Source of the DNA: Armatimonadota bacterium
GTDB lineage: Bacteria > Armatimonadota > HRBIN16
Assembly: GCA_026003175.1 (NCBI GenBank)
Contig: BPGT01000001.1
Coordinates: forward strand, 844,839-908,838
Direction: 5' to 3'
Length of the DNA: 64,000 bases
Of this stretch, positions 50,689-62,889 are shown in pieces. The position numbers and the translations under genes are program-made. Every line of letters starts with the position of its first letter. Position 1 is the first letter of the stretch. The notes beneath the pieces are model-generated. The model searched no databases. It was not told the DNA's origin and saw only the letters and a program-made list of their open reading frames with translations.

Positions 50689-53304
50689 TCATACTGCAAT
50701 GATGTTACTCCCCGCTGCTGGCGAGCAGACGAACATCTCCGGCTCCAGCTTGCGCGGAGCGTAGTAACGCTCGATGAGGGCTTGTTGTAAAGCGTCGCAG
50801 GCGTCTTCGCGCACCAGCACAAGGATGCATCCGCCCAGCCCTGCGCCCAGAATCTGTGCGCCCAACACGCCCGGCATGCGCAATGCTACGTCCACCATCC
50901 AGTCGATCTCCGGCGTGCTGCAGGCGTACGCGCCCGGCTGCCATACGAGATCGGCATCGGCTGGGTGGCGTTCCGCCTGCTCAGCGAGGCGCTGCAGCGT
51001 AGCGTCGGAGTAGTCTACCGCGAAAGGCTGGTGGTCATCGCCGTGTTCGTTCCAGCAGGCAACGCGGTCGCCGTCATGCGAGCGGTTCATCCACTGTCCG
51101 AAAACCTCAATACGCCCCTCTTGCAGCAGGCTCGCGGTTCGGCGACTGCGTTCGCACTCCGCCAGCCCGAAAATCACTACCGGGCGTAGAGGATAACGGC
51201 TCAGCTTCTCATCATGCGTGCCGAGATAAGGCATAGCCCGCTCGGCGGGGAGACGTTGTAGCAGATGCTGGCGTTCCACCACTTCGGGCAGGTGCGCAAG
51301 CAGACGGTACAGCTCGGCGAGCGAGACGCCCAGCCGTTCGGTGTTCACATCGCGCAGGTGCTCGATACGCGGGGCGAGATGCGGGAAGGTGTGCTTGAGC
51401 CACTCCCTGCCCAGGTGATAACACGCCACGCGGTGATTGAACTGGTCGCGTGCGCCCGCGGTCTTTTTTGCCTGCTGGTGTGAGTTGCAAACTAGAAAAC
51501 GATAGCCTTGTGGGAAAGGCACCGTGCCCATCACCCGGAAGGGGAAGAAGCTCATGGTGACCACCGCGTCTCGCTGGGCGAATTTCATCGCCGCGTGGTC
51601 GCCTGCTCCACCGCGCGTGCCTACATACCACTCTGCTTCACCGCACAGATCCACAAACTGCTCCGGCGGAAGTTCGAACCGGTTCAGGTGGAGCAATGCC
51701 TCCATCGTGGCTACCACCACGCACGAGGAAGAGCTCAGCCCCGCGCCGATGGGCACATCGCCATCCGCGGTGAGGTTAAAGCCGGGTAGCACGTGGTCGG
51801 CAAAGTGCGCTTGCAGGCGAGCGCAGGCGGCTTTCACGTACTGCGACCAGTCTCCATGCGCAGCTGCAGCCGCCTCCAGCACCGGCGCACTGCTCACGAA
51901 CTCCACCCACGCGCCCGGCTGGTAACCCGGCAGCAAATCGTCCAGTGTAAACTCACGGGGCGGGAACGCCTGTGACTGGAGGTTCTGCAGTTGCACATGT
52001 CGGTCATCACGCAACCCGACCACCGCGTGTACGTCGCGGTCGATTGCGATCATATTGACGTGTCCGCCTTGATGGTCGATATGCCTGCCCATGATATTCA
52101 CCCTGCCGGGTGCGCGTGCGATAACCACCTGCTGGTCGCCAAAGCGTTGGAGATGCTGGGTGAGTAGCGACAGCAATCGCTTGCGCTTGCGTTCCACGAC
52201 CGCTTCATCGCCGCCGTAGGTGTTGCGCAGGTGATTCATGAAGGCGTCGTCACGCACCTCGATAGCACGCATCCACTGGCTGACCTTACGCACGCCTTGT
52301 GGAATCTCTTGCACTTGCACCCGACGTCGGGAGAGCAGGTATTCCTCAATTGCCTGTAGCTCCTCCGGGGTGTTGAACGCCAACGCCTCTTCGGGGTAAG
52401 CAACCGGCACGGGGTGAATAACCGACCCACGCTGGGACAGCAGTGCGACGATGTCGGTGAGGTATTCCTCCCCCTGCGCGTTGTCGGCGCTCAGCTTCAA
52501 CAGCGCATCATACAGGATGGGCGCACGGAACAGATAGAGCGAAAGATTCACCTCCTGCGCCTGCTCCACTTGCAAGAGGGGCAGCATGGTGTCGCCCACG
52601 CGGATGCCATCGATGGGAGATATCCTTTCGGCAAGCACCGGCTCATCGCGCTCTATAGAATGCCACAGTTCGCCCAACGCACGCGCCGCCTTCTTCTCTT
52701 GGGGAAAGGCTCTGGCTATGAGGCGTCTGGCTTCTTCAGCAGGCAGAGGGGCGGATTGCGCTGCCTGTCGCAGAGCGTGCAGAACCTGCGCCCGCGCCAG
52801 GTCAAACACCTCCACAATCGCACACACCCTACCCGTCGCATCTCGCACCACGCGCCCAGAGGTGGGGAAGTCCGCCACACTGCCTACTGCAAAGGCGAGG
52901 TCGCTTCGGGTGGAGTAGAAAGTGTCTATCAGTCGGGCGAGGAACGCCTCTTCAATGACTTTATCGCCCGCGACGACCAGCACGTCACCTTCATACCCCA
53001 GCGATTGGAGCAGGTCTACCGCCACGCGGGTAGCATGACCCGTGCCGAGCGGTTCGGGCTGGTGGGCATAGAGGCGTCGCCCGGGCAGGTCCTTCAGCAC
53101 GCCCATGATGGCTTCCGCGCCCTGCCCGACAACCACGCAATGCGTGTGAATGCCGCAGCGCACGTAGGATTCCACTGCCCGCGCGATGGCAGGCACGCCC
53201 GCGATGGGAAAGCACACTTTCGGCAGGTAGGTTGCTTTCATGCGCGTGCCCCGCCCCGCCGCCAGAATTACCGCCACTATCGGATGCGAACGAGAGATGC
53301 TCAT
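50689..53304 (-). CDS. bifunctional sugar nucleotidyltransferase-galactokinase-like fusion
   Basis: 871 residues with two catalytic modules. Residues 1-330 are a GlmU/RmlA-like nucleotidyltransferase (VAVILAAGRGTRMKATYLPK, then EPLGTGHATRVAV). From about residue 390 a GHMP kinase of the galactokinase type follows: ARAPGRVNIMGRHIDHQGGH near 398, DGDVPIGAGLSSSSCVVVAT near 518, then GARDQFNHRV and a C-terminal GAGLGGCILVL. Together they could phosphorylate a sugar at C1 and activate it to an NDP-sugar, as FKP does for fucose, but with the domain order reversed. The sugar is unknown. No strong ribosome binding site precedes the ATG. Confidence 0.85.
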   Translation of the reverse strand: MSISRSHPIVAVILAAGRGTRMKATYLPKVCFPIAGVPAIARAVESYVRCGIHTHCVVVGQGAEAIMGVLKDLPGRRLYAHQPEPLGTGHATRVAVDLLQSLGYEGDVLVVAGDKVIEEAFLARLIDTFYSTRSDLAFAVGSVADFPTSGRVVRDATGRVCAIVEVFDLARAQVLHALRQAAQSAPLPAEEARRLIARAFPQEKKAARALGELWHSIERDEPVLAERISPIDGIRVGDTMLPLLQVEQAQEVNLSLYLFRAPILYDALLKLSADNAQGEEYLTDIVALLSQRGSVIHPVPVAYPEEALAFNTPEELQAIEEYLLSRRRVQVQEIPQGVRKVSQWMRAIEVRDDAFMNHLRNTYGGDEAVVERKRKRLLSLLTQHLQRFGDQQVVIARAPGRVNIMGRHIDHQGGHVNMIAIDRDVHAVVGLRDDRHVQLQNLQSQAFPPREFTLDDLLPGYQPGAWVEFVSSAPVLEAAAAAHGDWSQYVKAACARLQAHFADHVLPGFNLTADGDVPIGAGLSSSSCVVVATMEALLHLNRFELPPEQFVDLCGEAEWYVGTRGGAGDHAAMKFAQRDAVVTMSFFPFRVMGTVPFPQGYRFLVCNSHQQAKKTAGARDQFNHRVACYHLGREWLKHTFPHLAPRIEHLRDVNTERLGVSLAELYRLLAHLPEVVERQHLLQRLPAERAMPYLGTHDEKLSRYPLRPVVIFGLAECERSRRTASLLQEGRIEVFGQWMNRSHDGDRVACWNEHGDDHQPFAVDYSDATLQRLAEQAERHPADADLVWQPGAYACSTPEIDWMVDVALRMPGVLGAQILGAGLGGCILVLVREDACDALQQALIERYYAPRKLEPEMFVCSPAAGSNIIAV

Positions 53305-53521
53305 GTCAGGCTATCTGTTCGAAGGGCTGTTGTCCGCAGATTCGATGCGACCGGTTGGATTCCCTTTGGGATGGCAACGGTAGAGAGCGAAGCACCTGCC
53401 GAGCCGCTGGCTGTCTGGTGTTTGAGGTGACGGAGTAGAAACTTTGTTCTCTCATGCACAGTGGATATCGTTTGGATGCACTCCGCCGCATCCTGACCAA
53501 CACAGCCACAGTGCTCACCTG

Positions 53522-53549
53522 TTCAATCTGACCCCGCCTGTGATAAAAT
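53522..53549 (+). promoter_or_regulatory. possible promoter of gatB
   Basis: TTCAAT at 53522-53527 and TAAAAT at 53544-53549 with a 16-base spacer, 36 bases before the gatB ATG. The -35 match is weak. The rest of 53305-53585 shows no gene. Confidence 0.4.
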
Positions 53550-53585
53550 AAGAACGATATCAGTGGTGAGGATGGAGGTCTGTTC

Positions 53586-55037
<1,452 letters not shown>

Positions 55038-55170
55038 ACCTGCTCAGGACAACTTTGGTTGCTGCCATAACCATTCCGCCTGCAGCCAAAACTCCTGCGG
55101 GGCCATCACCTCATATAACGATTATAGGCAGTGCACGCATGGTAGTAAGCCACGTCGTGCCGAAGTCATC

Positions 55171-56163
55171 TCACGCGCTAACGCCATCCCGGTACAGGAT
55201 GTGCTCGGGTATCGCAACGCTGTCCAACCGTGCTCCCATCTTGGTGACCACCTGCGCGGCGGTGTATGCTGCCAGTCGCCCTGACACATCCAGCGGTAGA
55301 CCGGCGCACAACCCGTACAATAGCCCCGCTGCAAACATGTCGCCCGCGCCGGTAGCATCTACCGCTTCCACGCGGAACGCCGGAATCTCGTACAGTGTGT
55401 TTGCCTGCCGAATCAACGCGCCCCGGCTGTCCATGGTCACCACTGCCACATCGCAGTAGTCCGCCAACAGTCGCGCGGCGTGGTGGGGGTTGTCCGCGCC
55501 GCTTAGTTCCTGTGCTTCGGTAGCGTTGCCGATGAGTACGTCTACGTGCTGCTCCAGCAACCGCTGAAAGTCGGGCTTGTGGCGGCGCACGCAGAAGATG
55601 TCGGAGAGACTGAACACTACGCGCACGCCTGCTTTATTCGCTTCCTGCATGGCGTGAAGTACCGCCTGCTTTTGGGACTCGGTATCCCACAAGTAGCCGG
55701 TGACGTACAGGTAACGGCTCTGACGCAGGTCTTCGATGCTTACCTCATCGGGGCGCAATTGTTGGCTCGCGCCAAGATAGGTGCACATGGTGCGCTGGGC
55801 ATCGGGGGTGAGCAGGATGAACGACACGCCCGTACTGCCCTCACCCACAGCAAGGTTCGGCTTCACGCCTTTGTCGCTGAGGCTACGCCGGTAGAGCGCA
55901 CCGTGTTCGTCGTTCGCCACTTTGCTGGTGTAGCACGTCCTGCCTCCCAGTAACGCCACGCCAATCATGGTGTTCGCGCCCGAACCGCCCGCCTCAGAAT
56001 GTACCACCCTGTCGGTAAGGTATTCCATCAGAAAACAGCGTTGCGCCTCGTCAATCAGGAACATACCACCCTTTTGCAATCCCAGTTCCCAAATAATCGC
56101 CTCGTCTACCTTTGCCTGCACATCCATCAGCGCGTTGCACATGCCAAAAACGTCAAAACCCAT
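55171..56163 (-). CDS. PfkB family carbohydrate/adenosine kinase
   Basis: A 330-residue ribokinase-fold enzyme. HSEAGGSGANTMIGVALLGG is the first PfkB motif, and VEAVDATGAGDMFAAGLLYG the second, with the catalytic Asp in GAGD. The N-terminal segment (FDVFGMCNALMDVQAKVDE) and GNATEAQEL resemble adenosine kinases of planctomycetes and other bacteria. Substrate preference is inferred only. It converges with gatB; no terminator is obvious in the 133 bases between. Confidence 0.85.
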   Translation of the reverse strand: MGFDVFGMCNALMDVQAKVDEAIIWELGLQKGGMFLIDEAQRCFLMEYLTDRVVHSEAGGSGANTMIGVALLGGRTCYTSKVANDEHGALYRRSLSDKGVKPNLAVGEGSTGVSFILLTPDAQRTMCTYLGASQQLRPDEVSIEDLRQSRYLYVTGYLWDTESQKQAVLHAMQEANKAGVRVVFSLSDIFCVRRHKPDFQRLLEQHVDVLIGNATEAQELSGADNPHHAARLLADYCDVAVVTMDSRGALIRQANTLYEIPAFRVEAVDATGAGDMFAAGLLYGLCAGLPLDVSGRLAAYTAAQVVTKMGARLDSVAIPEHILYRDGVSA

Positions 56164-56199
56164 TCTTCACCTCGTTCTCAGAGAGTCGCAGGGATAATG

Positions 56200-56325
56200 T
56201 GCTTTAGTATTCTGCTCGATAATACTCGGCAGCAGGGCGGATTTATGTTATACCTGTTCCTGCTCGCAGGATGCTACACAAGAGGAACATATCCAAATAA
56301 TCGCGTGCGGCAGAGTACTAAAGCA
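56200..56325. repeat. 16-bp inverted repeat pair, possible small mobile element
   Basis: TGCTTTAGTATTCTGC at 56200-56215 and GCAGAGTACTAAAGCA at 56310-56325 are inverted with one mismatch and enclose 94 bases without a gene. The right arm covers the gltD stop. The layout fits a 126-bp MITE-like element or an unusually long-looped terminator. I saw no second copy. Confidence 0.4.
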
Positions 56326-57778
56326 GTTTTGCCCCCGTTAGTGGCAGGTAGGTGCGTCCCATCAGGTATTTGTCTACGTAGTGTGCTGCCTCGCGTCCTT
56401 CGCTGATTGCCCACACAATGAGCGACTGTCCTCGGCGCATATCGCCTGCCGCGAACACACCTGGCACGCTGGTAGCATAGTTTATTGTCTTCACGTTGCC
56501 GCGTTCGTCGTACTCCACGCCAAGCGCATCCAGCAGGCCGTCGTGCTGAGGATGCAAAAAGCCCATCGCCAGCAGCACCAGGTCCACGTCCAGGCTAAAC
56601 TCACTGCCGGGTATTTCCCGGAACTGCCGCCTGCCGCTGGAGTCGGTGTACCATTCCAGACGCACCGCGTGCAGGCGTTTGACATTGCCCTGTTCGTCAC
56701 CTTCAAACCACTTGGTATTGATGCTCCACTCGCGGATGCCACCTTCCTCGTGCGCGCTGGATGTGCGCAGAATCATCGGGTAGGTGGGCCAGGGCTGGGT
56801 TAGCTCGTCACGCTCCAGCGGTGGTTTGGGCAGCAGTTCAATCTGGTAAATCTCCTTTGCCCCCTGTCGGATGGCAGTGCCCAGACAGTCTGCACCGGTG
56901 TCACCGCCGCCGATAATCACCACCCGCTTGCCCTCAGCGGTAATGCGCTGCTCCGGCGGAATATAGTCTCCCGCATTCGCGCGGTTCTGTTGGGTGAGAT
57001 ATTCCATCGCAAAGTGGATGCCCTTCAGCTCGCGTCCGGGCACCTTCAGGTCGCGAGGGATGGTGGAACCACCGGTGAGCAGCACCGCGTCGAACGCCGC
57101 CAGCAGCTCGGAAGCGGTCAGGTCTACCCCAACATTGACACAAGGCTGAAACTGGATACCCTCCGCTTCCATCAGCTGCAGTCGGCGGTCAAGAATCTTC
57201 TTGTCCAGCTTGAAGTCGGGGATGCCATAGCGGAGCAATCCGCCGATGCGGTCGGCGCGTTCGAACACCGTGACCCAGTGTCCCGCACGGTTCAGCTGCT
57301 GCGCCGCCGCCAGTCCAGCCGGTCCCGACCCCACTACTGCTACACGCTTGCCTGTACGCACCGGTGGGGGTTCCGGCTGCACCCAGCCTTTCTCAAAGCC
57401 GTACTCGATGATATGCTCCTCAATCTGCTTGATGGTGACCGCAGGCTGATTGATGCCCAGCACGCAGGCGGTTTCGCACGGGGCAGGACACAACCTGCCG
57501 GTGAACTCCGGAAAGTTGTTGGTGGCGTGAAGCCGACGCAGCGCCTCATGCCATTTGTTTCTGTAAACCAGGTCGTTCCAGTCGGGGATAATGTTGCCCA
57601 GTGGGCATCCTAAATGGCAGAAGGGCACGCCGCAGTCCATGCACCGCGCTGCCTGTTTTTGCAGACGTTCGGGCGGCATGTGCGTGTGCACCTCCAGCCA
57701 GTCACGCTTGCGCTCCTCCACCGGACGATACGGTGCGGTCTCGCGTGTATATTTCAGGAAGCCTTTCGGGTCAGCCAT
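56318..57778 (-). CDS. gltD: glutamate synthase small subunit
   Basis: A 486-residue GltD. It has N-terminal Fe-S cysteines ([20 protein letters not shown]), the FAD site [20 protein letters not shown], the NADPH site [20 protein letters not shown] and a C-terminal FAD motif [19 protein letters not shown]. It feeds NAD(P)H electrons to GltB. It lies 12 bases downstream of gltB in one operon. Confidence 0.96.
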   Translation of the reverse strand: MADPKGFLKYTRETAPYRPVEERKRDWLEVHTHMPPERLQKQAARCMDCGVPFCHLGCPLGNIIPDWNDLVYRNKWHEALRRLHATNNFPEFTGRLCPAPCETACVLGINQPAVTIKQIEEHIIEYGFEKGWVQPEPPPVRTGKRVAVVGSGPAGLAAAQQLNRAGHWVTVFERADRIGGLLRYGIPDFKLDKKILDRRLQLMEAEGIQFQPCVNVGVDLTASELLAAFDAVLLTGGSTIPRDLKVPGRELKGIHFAMEYLTQQNRANAGDYIPPEQRITAEGKRVVIIGGGDTGADCLGTAIRQGAKEIYQIELLPKPPLERDELTQPWPTYPMILRTSSAHEEGGIREWSINTKWFEGDEQGNVKRLHAVRLEWYTDSSGRRQFREIPGSEFSLDVDLVLLAMGFLHPQHDGLLDALGVEYDERGNVKTINYATSVPGVFAAGDMRRGQSLIVWAISEGREAAHYVDKYLMGRTYLPLTGAKLL

Positions 57779-57790
57779 GCGTCCACCACC

Positions 57791-60700
57791 TCAATCCATG
57801 ACCATCTGTTCAGCGGATTGCTCTCGTGCCATTTCCTCCAGCACGGTTTTGTACTCTATCGAGATGACCTTTACGAACTGCGGCAGCACCTCGCTCCAGC
57901 GGTCCAGCACCTCTTTGGCGCGAGCGCTGCCTGTATAGCGATAGTGTCGCTCCACCAGGTCGCGCAGCAGCGAAACGTCCTCAGGGTCTTCCACCGGTTC
58001 CAGTAGGATAGAGCCTCCGCCATAATTAACTCGCTTGTCGAACAGCCCGTCGATGTCCCACACGAAGGCAATGCCGCCGCTCATGCCCGCGGCGAAGTTG
58101 CGTCCGGTCTTGCCCAGCACCACCACGACGCCGCCGGTCATGTACTCGCAGCAATGGTCGCCTGCACCTTCCACCACCGCCCGCGCGCCGCTGTTGCGCA
58201 CTGCGAACCGTTCGCCGACGACGCCACTCAGGAACACCTCGCCACCCGTCGCGCCGTACAGCAGCGTGTTGCCCGCGATGATGTTCTCGTGTGCAGGGAA
58301 GTCGCACTCCTTCGGGGGATAGGCGATGATACGACCGCCGGAGATGCCCTTGCCCAGGTAGTCGTTGGCATCGCCTTCCAGGATCAGCGTGACGCCGTTG
58401 TGCAGGAACGCACCGAAGCTCTGTCCGGCGGAACCCTTGAAGTGGATGCGGATGGTGTCGTCGGGCAGACCTTCTTCCCCGTGGCGGCGGGCGATCTCGC
58501 CGCTGAGCATCGTACCCACCGTGCGGTTGCAGTTGCGGATAGGCAGGCTCAGCTCCACTCGTTCACCGCGTTCCAGCGCAGGCTTGCACAGCTCCAGCAA
58601 CTGGATGTCTATCTGCTTCTCCAGTCCGTGATCCTGCTTCTCCACGCAACGCAGAGGCGTACCCGGCGGCACATCCGGCTTCTGTAGCAACACGCTCACG
58701 TCCACGCCCTTCGCCTTCCAGTGGTCAATCGCTTCGCGCGTCTCCAGCATGTCCACACGACCGACCATCTCGTCGAAGGTGCGGAAGCCCAGCTCCGCCA
58801 TGATTTCACGCACTTCCTGGGCGACGAAGGTGAAGAAGTTCACCACGTGTTCGGGCTTGCCCGCGAACCGCTCGCGCAGGATGGGGTCTTGCGTGGCGAT
58901 ACCCACCGGACAGGTGTTCAGGTGGCACACGCGCATCATGATGCACCCCAACGCCACCAACGCCGCGCTGGAGAAGCCGAACTCCTCCGCGCCAAGCAGG
59001 GCGGCAATCACCACATCGCGTCCGGTCTTCAGCTGTCCATCGGTTTGCAACACCACGCGCCCACGCAGTCCGTTCTTCACCAGCACCTGCTGCGTCTCCG
59101 CGATGCCCAGTTCCCACGGGATGCCCGCGTGCTTGATGGAAGACAGCGGCGACGCCCCTGTGCCCCCTTCGAAGCCGCTGATGAGGATATGGTCGGCATG
59201 CGCTTTGGCGACGCCCGCTGCGACAGTGCCCACACCTACCTCCGCCACCAGCTTCACCGAGATACGGGCGTACGGATTGACGTTCTTCAGGTCGAAGATG
59301 AGCTGCGCTAGGTCCTCAATAGAGTAGATATCGTGGTGTGGCGGCGGCGAGATGAGCGTCACTCCCGGCGTGGAGTGGCGCACCTTGGCGATGTACTTAC
59401 TCACCTTGTGACCGGGCAGCTGACCACCTTCGCCTGGCTTGGCGCCCTGAGCCATCTTAATCTGCAGTTCGTCGGCGTTGACCAGATAGTGCGTGGTGAC
59501 GCCGAACCGTCCCGAAGCCACCTGCTTGATTGCGCTGCGCTTGCTGTCGCCGTTGGGCAGAGGGATGTAGCGTTCGGGGTCTTCGCCGCCCTCACCTGTA
59601 TTGCTCTTGCCGCCGAGGCGGTTCATGGCGATAGCCAACGTCTCGTGCGCCTCTCTGCTGATAGAGCCGAGCGACATCGCTCCCGTCGCGAACCGCTTCA
59701 CAATCTCGCTCACCGGTTCCACTTCCTCAATGGGGATGGGGTTGCCCTTCTTGAACCTGAACAGTCCGCGCAGGGTGGCAAGCTGCTCGTTCTGCCTGTT
59801 CACCAGCTCGGCGTACTCTTTGTATGTCTGATAGTTACCGGTGCGCACCGCGTGTTGCAGCTTGGCAATCACATCGGGGTTCATCTGGTGGAACTCGCCT
59901 CCACGTCGCCACTTGTACCAGCCCCCGGGGTCCAAATCCAGGTTCTCCGGCACTGGCGCAGGCGGATAGGCGAAGCGGTGTCGTGCCAGAGTCTCCTCCG
60001 CAATCACGTCCAGCTTCACGCCGCTGATGCGCGAGGCGGTGTGGGTGAAGTACTTCTCGATAACCTCTTCATGCAGACCGATCGCTTCAAAAATCTGCGC
60101 ACCGCGATAGCTCTGCAGGGTAGAGATGCCCATTTTGGACATCGTTTTGAGCAAGCCCTTGTTGATGGACTTGATGAAGTTCTTGCAGGCTTGCTCATAG
60201 CTGATCTCTTCAGGCAACATGCCCTCGCGCTTCATGTCCGCCAGCGTTTCGAACACCAGGTAGGGGTTCACCGCGCTCGCGCCGTAGCCAATAAGCAGGG
60301 CGAAGTGATGCACCTCGCGCGGCTCGCCCGATTCCACCACCAACCCGACCGCCGTGCGCGTGCCTTCGCGAATCAGGTAGTGATGCACTGCCGAGGTTGC
60401 CAGCAGAGCGGGGATTGGTGCGTGGTTGCGGTCTACACCTCTATCGGAGAGGATGATGATGCTCACGCCTTCGGCGACGGCGCGGCTCGCCTCCTTGCAC
60501 AGGCGGGTAAGAGCCACCTCCATCCCTGCCGCGCCGGTGTCGGGGTCAAACAGCATCGAGAGTGTACGTGCGCTGAAGTTGTTTGCCTCGATGTGGCGCA
60601 GTTTTTCCAACTCCACGTTGGTCAAGATGGGCGTCTCGATGCGCAGCTGTCGGCAGTGCTCCGGGGTTTCCTCCAACAGACTGCCGTCCTTGCCGATGTA

Positions 60701-62329
60701 GTCCGCTAGCGACATCACAATCTCTTCGCGGATGTGGTCAATCGGCGGGTTGGTCACCTGCGCGAAGAGCTGCTTGAAGTAGTTATACAGCAGCTGCGGT
60801 CGTTGTGATAGCACCGCGATAGGCGTGTCGTTGCCCATCGAACCGACGGGTTCCTCGCCGTCAATCGCCATCGGCGCCAGAATCATGTTCAGGTCTTCCA
60901 ACGTATAGCCAAACACCTTCTGGCGCTCCAGAATGGTCTCGTGATTGGGCAGGTACACATGCGGTGGGTCAGGTAGCCTGCTCAGGTCGATACGATTCTG
61001 GATGAGCCACTGCTTGTACGGCTTCTGGTGCACGATACGGTCTTTCAGCTCCTCGTCATCGATAATTCGTCCCTCTTCTGTGTCCACCAGAAAGATTTTG
61101 CCCGGCTGCAGTCGCCACTTGGAGCGGATGTTCTCGTCAGGAATGTCCAGCACGCCTGTTTCGGATGCCATCACCACGTGGTCGTCCTTTGTTACAAGAT
61201 AACGCGCAGGGCGCAAGCCGTTGCGGTCGAGCATCGCCCCAATCTGGCGTCCATCGGTGAACGCCACCGCCGCCGGACCGTCCCATGGCTCCATAATGCA
61301 GGCATGGTATTCGTAGAACGCCTTGCGGTCCTCGTCCATGAACTGATGGTTGCCCCACGCTTCGGGGATGAGCATCAGCATCGCATGGGCAAGGCTGCGC
61401 CCACCACGCACCAACAGCTCCAGCGCGTTGTCCAGCGTAGCGGAGTCGCTGCCCGTCTCCGTGACCAGGGGGGTGAGCTTCTTCACATCATCGCCAAACA
61501 GCGGCGAACGCAGTTGCGCCTCGCGAGCGCGCATCCAGTTGCGGTTGCCGCGCAGGGTGTTAATCTCGCCGTTATGCGCGATCATGCGGTACGGATGCGC
61601 CAGTGGCCAGGTGGGGAAGGTGTTGGTGCTGAACCGCTGATGCACCAACGCGAGTGCGGTCACCACATCGGGTTCGGCGAGGTCCAGATAGAACCCGCTT
61701 ATCTGGTGCGCCAGCAGTAGCCCTTTGTACACAATCGTGCGTGACGACAAACTGCAGATATAGAAATACTCCGGCTGTTTAAGGTGCAGACGAGCCACAC
61801 GGTTTTCAATCACCTTACGGATAACGAACAGTTTGCGTTCGAACGCCTCCTGGTCGGGTATCTCCTTCGCCCGCCCGATGAAGAACTGTTTAATGACTGG
61901 CTCCACTGCTCGCGAAGCGGTGCCGATGGCGGTGTTGTCCACCGGAACCTCGCGCCAGCCAAGAAAGAGCTGTCCTTCCTCCTTGGTAACGGTCTCTATC
62001 GCCGCTTCACACAGGGCGCGGTCGCGCTCATCACGGGGCAGGAAAACCATGCCTACCCCATAATAGCCTTCGCTGGGCAAATGGCCGTCGCGCTGGCGCA
62101 GGAAGAACTGGTGCGGTATCTGAATCAGGATGCCCGCGCCATCGCCCGTTTCGGGGTCGCTTCCCGACGCGCCACGGTGCACCAGATTCTCCAGAATCTG
62201 GATACCCCGCTCTACAATCGCGTGCGACTTCTTGCCTTTGATATTGACCACAAAGCCTACGCCGCAGGCGTCATGCTCATGCGCCGGATGGTATAAGCCA
62301 TCTGGTTCTGGCAATCCGTGATAATGCAT
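57791..62329 (-). CDS. gltB: glutamate synthase large subunit
   Basis: A 1512-residue ferredoxin/NADPH-type GltB. The class II amidotransferase domain begins at Cys in [14 protein letters not shown], so a propeptide of about 21 residues must be removed. The central domain, the FMN domain ([20 protein letters not shown], then [15 protein letters not shown]), the [3Fe-4S] cysteines ([12 protein letters not shown] near residue 1133) and the glycine-rich C-terminal domain (GGRIIAYPP, then [17 protein letters not shown]) follow. It makes two glutamates from glutamine and 2-oxoglutarate. AGAGG lies very close to the ATG. A folded leader precedes it. Confidence 0.97.
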   Translation of the reverse strand: MHYHGLPEPDGLYHPAHEHDACGVGFVVNIKGKKSHAIVERGIQILENLVHRGASGSDPETGDGAGILIQIPHQFFLRQRDGHLPSEGYYGVGMVFLPRDERDRALCEAAIETVTKEEGQLFLGWREVPVDNTAIGTASRAVEPVIKQFFIGRAKEIPDQEAFERKLFVIRKVIENRVARLHLKQPEYFYICSLSSRTIVYKGLLLAHQISGFYLDLAEPDVVTALALVHQRFSTNTFPTWPLAHPYRMIAHNGEINTLRGNRNWMRAREAQLRSPLFGDDVKKLTPLVTETGSDSATLDNALELLVRGGRSLAHAMLMLIPEAWGNHQFMDEDRKAFYEYHACIMEPWDGPAAVAFTDGRQIGAMLDRNGLRPARYLVTKDDHVVMASETGVLDIPDENIRSKWRLQPGKIFLVDTEEGRIIDDEELKDRIVHQKPYKQWLIQNRIDLSRLPDPPHVYLPNHETILERQKVFGYTLEDLNMILAPMAIDGEEPVGSMGNDTPIAVLSQRPQLLYNYFKQLFAQVTNPPIDHIREEIVMSLADYIGKDGSLLEETPEHCRQLRIETPILTNVELEKLRHIEANNFSARTLSMLFDPDTGAAGMEVALTRLCKEASRAVAEGVSIIILSDRGVDRNHAPIPALLATSAVHHYLIREGTRTAVGLVVESGEPREVHHFALLIGYGASAVNPYLVFETLADMKREGMLPEEISYEQACKNFIKSINKGLLKTMSKMGISTLQSYRGAQIFEAIGLHEEVIEKYFTHTASRISGVKLDVIAEETLARHRFAYPPAPVPENLDLDPGGWYKWRRGGEFHQMNPDVIAKLQHAVRTGNYQTYKEYAELVNRQNEQLATLRGLFRFKKGNPIPIEEVEPVSEIVKRFATGAMSLGSISREAHETLAIAMNRLGGKSNTGEGGEDPERYIPLPNGDSKRSAIKQVASGRFGVTTHYLVNADELQIKMAQGAKPGEGGQLPGHKVSKYIAKVRHSTPGVTLISPPPHHDIYSIEDLAQLIFDLKNVNPYARISVKLVAEVGVGTVAAGVAKAHADHILISGFEGGTGASPLSSIKHAGIPWELGIAETQQVLVKNGLRGRVVLQTDGQLKTGRDVVIAALLGAEEFGFSSAALVALGCIMMRVCHLNTCPVGIATQDPILRERFAGKPEHVVNFFTFVAQEVREIMAELGFRTFDEMVGRVDMLETREAIDHWKAKGVDVSVLLQKPDVPPGTPLRCVEKQDHGLEKQIDIQLLELCKPALERGERVELSLPIRNCNRTVGTMLSGEIARRHGEEGLPDDTIRIHFKGSAGQSFGAFLHNGVTLILEGDANDYLGKGISGGRIIAYPPKECDFPAHENIIAGNTLLYGATGGEVFLSGVVGERFAVRNSGARAVVEGAGDHCCEYMTGGVVVVLGKTGRNFAAGMSGGIAFVWDIDGLFDKRVNYGGGSILLEPVEDPEDVSLLRDLVERHYRYTGSARAKEVLDRWSEVLPQFVKVISIEYKTVLEEMAREQSAEQMVMD

Positions 62330-62393
62330 ACCTCTTCATCAACTCCCTGCCGAGCAATACTGGAGATAGTTCCGTTTCCGCAAGACAAATAAT

Positions 62394-62458
62394 GCCCGTT
62401 GTCGCAGGTGCGTCTCTTCGCACGCACGACACGGGCGTCTTTGGAACCGTGTGCGTGT
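62394..62458 (-). promoter_or_regulatory. attenuator-like leader of gltBD
   Basis: On the minus strand a long hairpin forms from GCCCGTGTCG and CGACAACGGGC (one bulged base), enclosing GTGCGT/ACGCAC, at 62394-62436. It is followed by the U-rich ATTATTTGTCTT. Upstream, CACGCACACGG (62448-62458) can pair with CCGTGTCGTGCGTG in the 5' arm of that hairpin, so two mutually exclusive folds exist, as in attenuators. I found no match to the glutamine riboswitch core. The inducing signal is unknown. Confidence 0.55.
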
Positions 62459-62462
62459 GGTT

Positions 62463-62492
62463 ATTTTACCGCAGTTTGTACACTGTTTGCAA
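62463..62492 (-). promoter_or_regulatory. sigma-70 promoter of gltBD
   Basis: On the minus strand TTGCAA (62487-62492) and TAAAAT (62463-62468) are 18 bases apart. Transcription would start near 62456, right at the leader structure. The DNA from 62493 to 62694 shows no supported gene. Confidence 0.65.
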
Positions 62493-62703
62493 GCGTCTGG
62501 GGGTTATGAGAACCTCATTCGAAAATGTATCTCGTGGACAGCAGCGTCCTGCAGAAAGCACAAACTCCCCCCAGTTCCATACCATATCTACCCAGTGCTT
62601 GTGGTTGGCGAAGGTGTAGTGCACAAGTCGTTTGGATGAAGGGTGTTGCGATTGAACGCACACAACAAGCGATTGCAGAGGAAGGTGAAGCGTTATGTGC
62701 AAA

Positions 62704-62889
62704 GAGGGTGTTCGAGAATTGTTGAGAAGTTGGTTGTAGCGCAAGGAGAGAGGCGTTCTTGCTATCCCTGCCTTACCTCACCCCCGTCCCCTCTCCTACG
62801 AGGAGAGGGGCGTTCCCCCTTCCCTTGCAGGGAAGGGGGCAAGGGGGTTAGGTTATCTATCCATTCAACCAGCAATTTCGAACACCCTC
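62704..62889 (+). mobile_element. 186-bp MITE-like element, copy 5
   Basis: Same orientation and sequence as copy 1. The flanking duplication is ATGTGCAAA at 62695-62703 and 62890-62898. The duplicated bases are the first three codons of the downstream exported-protein remnant, whose ribosome binding site (GAAGGTGAAG) remains on the left side. Confidence 0.92.

Noticed and set aside
59333-60709. 458-codon open frame on the plus strand opposite gltB
   Set aside because: It lies wholly antisense to strongly conserved glutamate synthase sequence, has no ribosome binding site and has the His/Arg-rich composition of a shadow frame.
62330-62460. Glutamine riboswitch (glnA motif) before gltB
   Set aside because: Only CGAAGAGACGCACC loosely resembles the motif; the conserved CGTTCA and GGACGGAAGTAGG segments are missing.
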